A stretch of 64,000 nucleotides of DNA, from positions 18,539,194-18,603,193 of the forward strand of contig OX328102.1 of the NCBI GenBank assembly GCA_946811185.2. Direction: 5' to 3'. Both the position numbers and the translations under genes were made by a program. Source of the DNA: Hippopus hippopus. Taxonomy: Eukaryota; Mollusca; Bivalvia; Cardiida; Cardiidae. Shown piece by piece: positions 62,525 through 64,000 of the stretch. Numbering within the stretch: the first letter of the stretch is position 1; the number at the start of each line of letters is the position of its first letter. The notes beneath the pieces were generated by a model. The model had not been told where the DNA came from and did not search any database. It was given only the letters and a program-made list of their open reading frames with translations.

Positions 62525-62843
62525 AGCCGAGACCCGGCGACAGTGCAGTCGGTAGCAGGTACAGGACTTGAGACTAGGGGGTCGCTCGTTCGATTCCCTA
62601 GCTTCGCCAATTGTTTTCCGTGGATTGATGATAGTAATTGCGACAGGGTTAATTTCTCTCTAACCGATGATTATTGTTTCGATGATGGTAGTGAGGTAAA
62701 GCAGCCAGTGTCTCGGGAAGAATATCGTGCAAAGTACGTGTAAAAATAACTTCCAGGAAAGCATGGATAGGTGCACTGGTCGTCGCTATATAACTCACAT
62801 AATGTTGAAAACGGCGTTATACACCAAAAAAAAAAAAAAATAA
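62525..62843 (+). repeat. tRNA-derived SINE, full length with A-rich tail
   Basis: The head has CAGTGCAGTCGGTAGC (A-box region) and CGTTCGATTCC (B-box). The body carries AAAGCAGCCAGTGTC, CACTGGTCGTCGCTATATAA and GTTGAAAACGGCGTTATACA. The tail is AAAAAAAAAAAAAAATAAAT. Confidence 0.85.
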
Positions 62844-62927
62844 ATAAACATGCACGAAAGAAGTTATCAGATTGTGATGACGTATTAACATTTAAAGCAC
62901 CTTTCACAACTACATTTGCTTTTGCGG

Positions 62928-62990
62928 CCAGTGTAGATCAAGATCAGGCTGCACAAAACGTGCAGCCTGATCTTGATCTACACTGTCCGC
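62928..62990. repeat. Family B palindrome, best copy
   Basis: CCAGTGTAGATCAAGATCAG and the inverse CTGATCTTGATCTACACTG with GCACAAAACGTGC between; perfect apart from the centre. Other copies lie at 15388, 21577, 40673, 46509, 51217, 52778 and 53533. Confidence 0.85.
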
Positions 62991-64000
62991 TTTGCTGAAT
63001 CATTATTGATTACAGCCATCATAATATTGCAATTTTTCCAGTCGTATTTCTAAATAAAAAATGTAATTAAGGTCTATTCGGCGCTCTAAGGGTTACTTCA
63101 CATTATTTTGTGTCAGTAGCCAAACAGCTTTATCGGAGGATTGAGGATGATCATCCCTTATCTCTGTATTTACATCAAATGGATGATTCATAATGCCGAA
63201 TCGTCTAATACTGTCAAAAGCGTATTATACTCTGGCTCTCCATATAATTTTCTAAACCATAAAGTACATTGATTATATTGGACGGCATTAACTACCACTC
63301 CACACCCTATTATATACATGTATATGATCATCAATGTGGTATGCTTTTAACTCTTTACCAGACGACAAAATTTTAGACTCGTCCAAATTTAAAGCACTTA
63401 TAGACGACCAATTAAATTTAGCTCAAGCGACAGAATTTGCCTTTGAAAATATAGAAAACATTGTTGGAAAATGGGAAAATGCTGATTTGCCAACATTTTC
63501 TCCCTTTCCAAAAATATTTTCAAAGTGAAAGCACTGAAAGCACTGCTGAGGTGGGGAAGCTTTAAATACAACTCAAGTTGAAATCCAAGTGTTATACCAA
63601 ATAAATGTAGGGCTCCATTATATGAGAGTAAAAGATGAACAGAAACAAATGTTGGCTTTATTTGTAATTCAAGGAAATCCCACATTGCATATTAAATTCC
63701 ACATTGCATATTAAATGTTTACTTGCCTGACTGCTTTCTTGCTGGAGTATTTTGTAAAACCCACAAAAAAATCTGATCCAGCTTAATGCTAGTTCAAAAC
63801 ATTTCGTTTTTATTTAATTTTTCATATTTTCATACATACCCAATGGATTTCTGTAAAATTTATTTTTTTGGGTCAATCGGTGTTTCTCCAATAAATCTCG
63901 CGGCAATTCTTTTAGGGAAGGGGAGCTTGGTTTATTTTCTTTATGACATTTTATCGCAATAGAGGCTTCTTACAGACTAGCGCTCTGTCTAAGCTAATTA
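62991..64000. other. Non-coding end of window
   Basis: A family A element runs from about 63345 (TTTACCAGACGACAAAATTT) to 63530 with its core at 63455-63525. No gene is seen. Confidence 0.5.

Overview
The window is eukaryotic nuclear DNA. It carries one spliced host gene, a complete Polinton/Maverick-type virus-like transposon, and otherwise dense non-coding repeats. The repeat families (tRNA-headed SINEs, palindromic MITEs, and hairpin-headed elements with 145-165 bp internal tandem repeats) look like those of marine bivalves. A lophotrochozoan, probably bivalve, host is therefore the best guess, but this rests on recollection and not on a search.

Host gene (4265-13320, + strand): mitochondrial elongation factor Tu (TUFM) in two coding exons of about 467 codons, separated by a 7.65 kb intron. 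The intron is full of insertions: a 158-bp-period tandem-repeat element (5058-6284), a DNA transposon with a 6-bp target duplication (6507-7788), a SINE fragment, a 145-bp-period tandem-repeat element (9493-11410) and a MITE. No other host gene can be supported. A short minus-strand ORF at 18420-18638 is a weak candidate first exon.

13321-21914: MITEs, a SINE, and a decayed Tc1/mariner transposase gene (18758-21065). The latter is split by a 1.52 kb element (19046-20565) with an exact 9-bp target duplication, as expected for a Mutator-like element.

Polinton (21921-39260, 17,340 bp): bounded by the 6-bp duplication ACGGAC and by two 892-bp terminal inverted repeats that differ at about five positions. 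Gene order from the left is protein-primed DNA polymerase B (-, frameshifted), a NUMOD-type DNA-binding protein (-), the major capsid protein (-), two small virion-type proteins (-), a frameshifted gene (-), a two-helix membrane protein with a YPQL motif (-) plus a truncated tandem copy, a dUTPase-fold-like protein (-), an adenovirus pVI/pX-like protein (-), a TBP-like plus putative ssDNA-binding ORF (+), a fibre-like protein (-), adenain-type protease (-), chromodomain integrase (-), zinc-ribbon phospholipase A2 (-), packaging ATPase (+) and penton protein (+). Together these supply replication, integration, capsid building, genome packaging, maturation and probably membrane passage, so the element has the content of an integrated virus. 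Two replication-type genes share a duplicated upstream region, and most structural genes have an A/T motif of the form TAAAATG directly on the start codon. GC-rich palindromes, one of them an exact 60-nt patchwork of the terminal repeat, sit in frame inside several genes.

39267-64000: no supportable gene. It holds palindromic MITE families A-E, SINEs, microsatellites, an 87-bp minisatellite, a pogo-like 1.04 kb element, a 207-bp foldback and another hairpin-headed tandem-repeat element.
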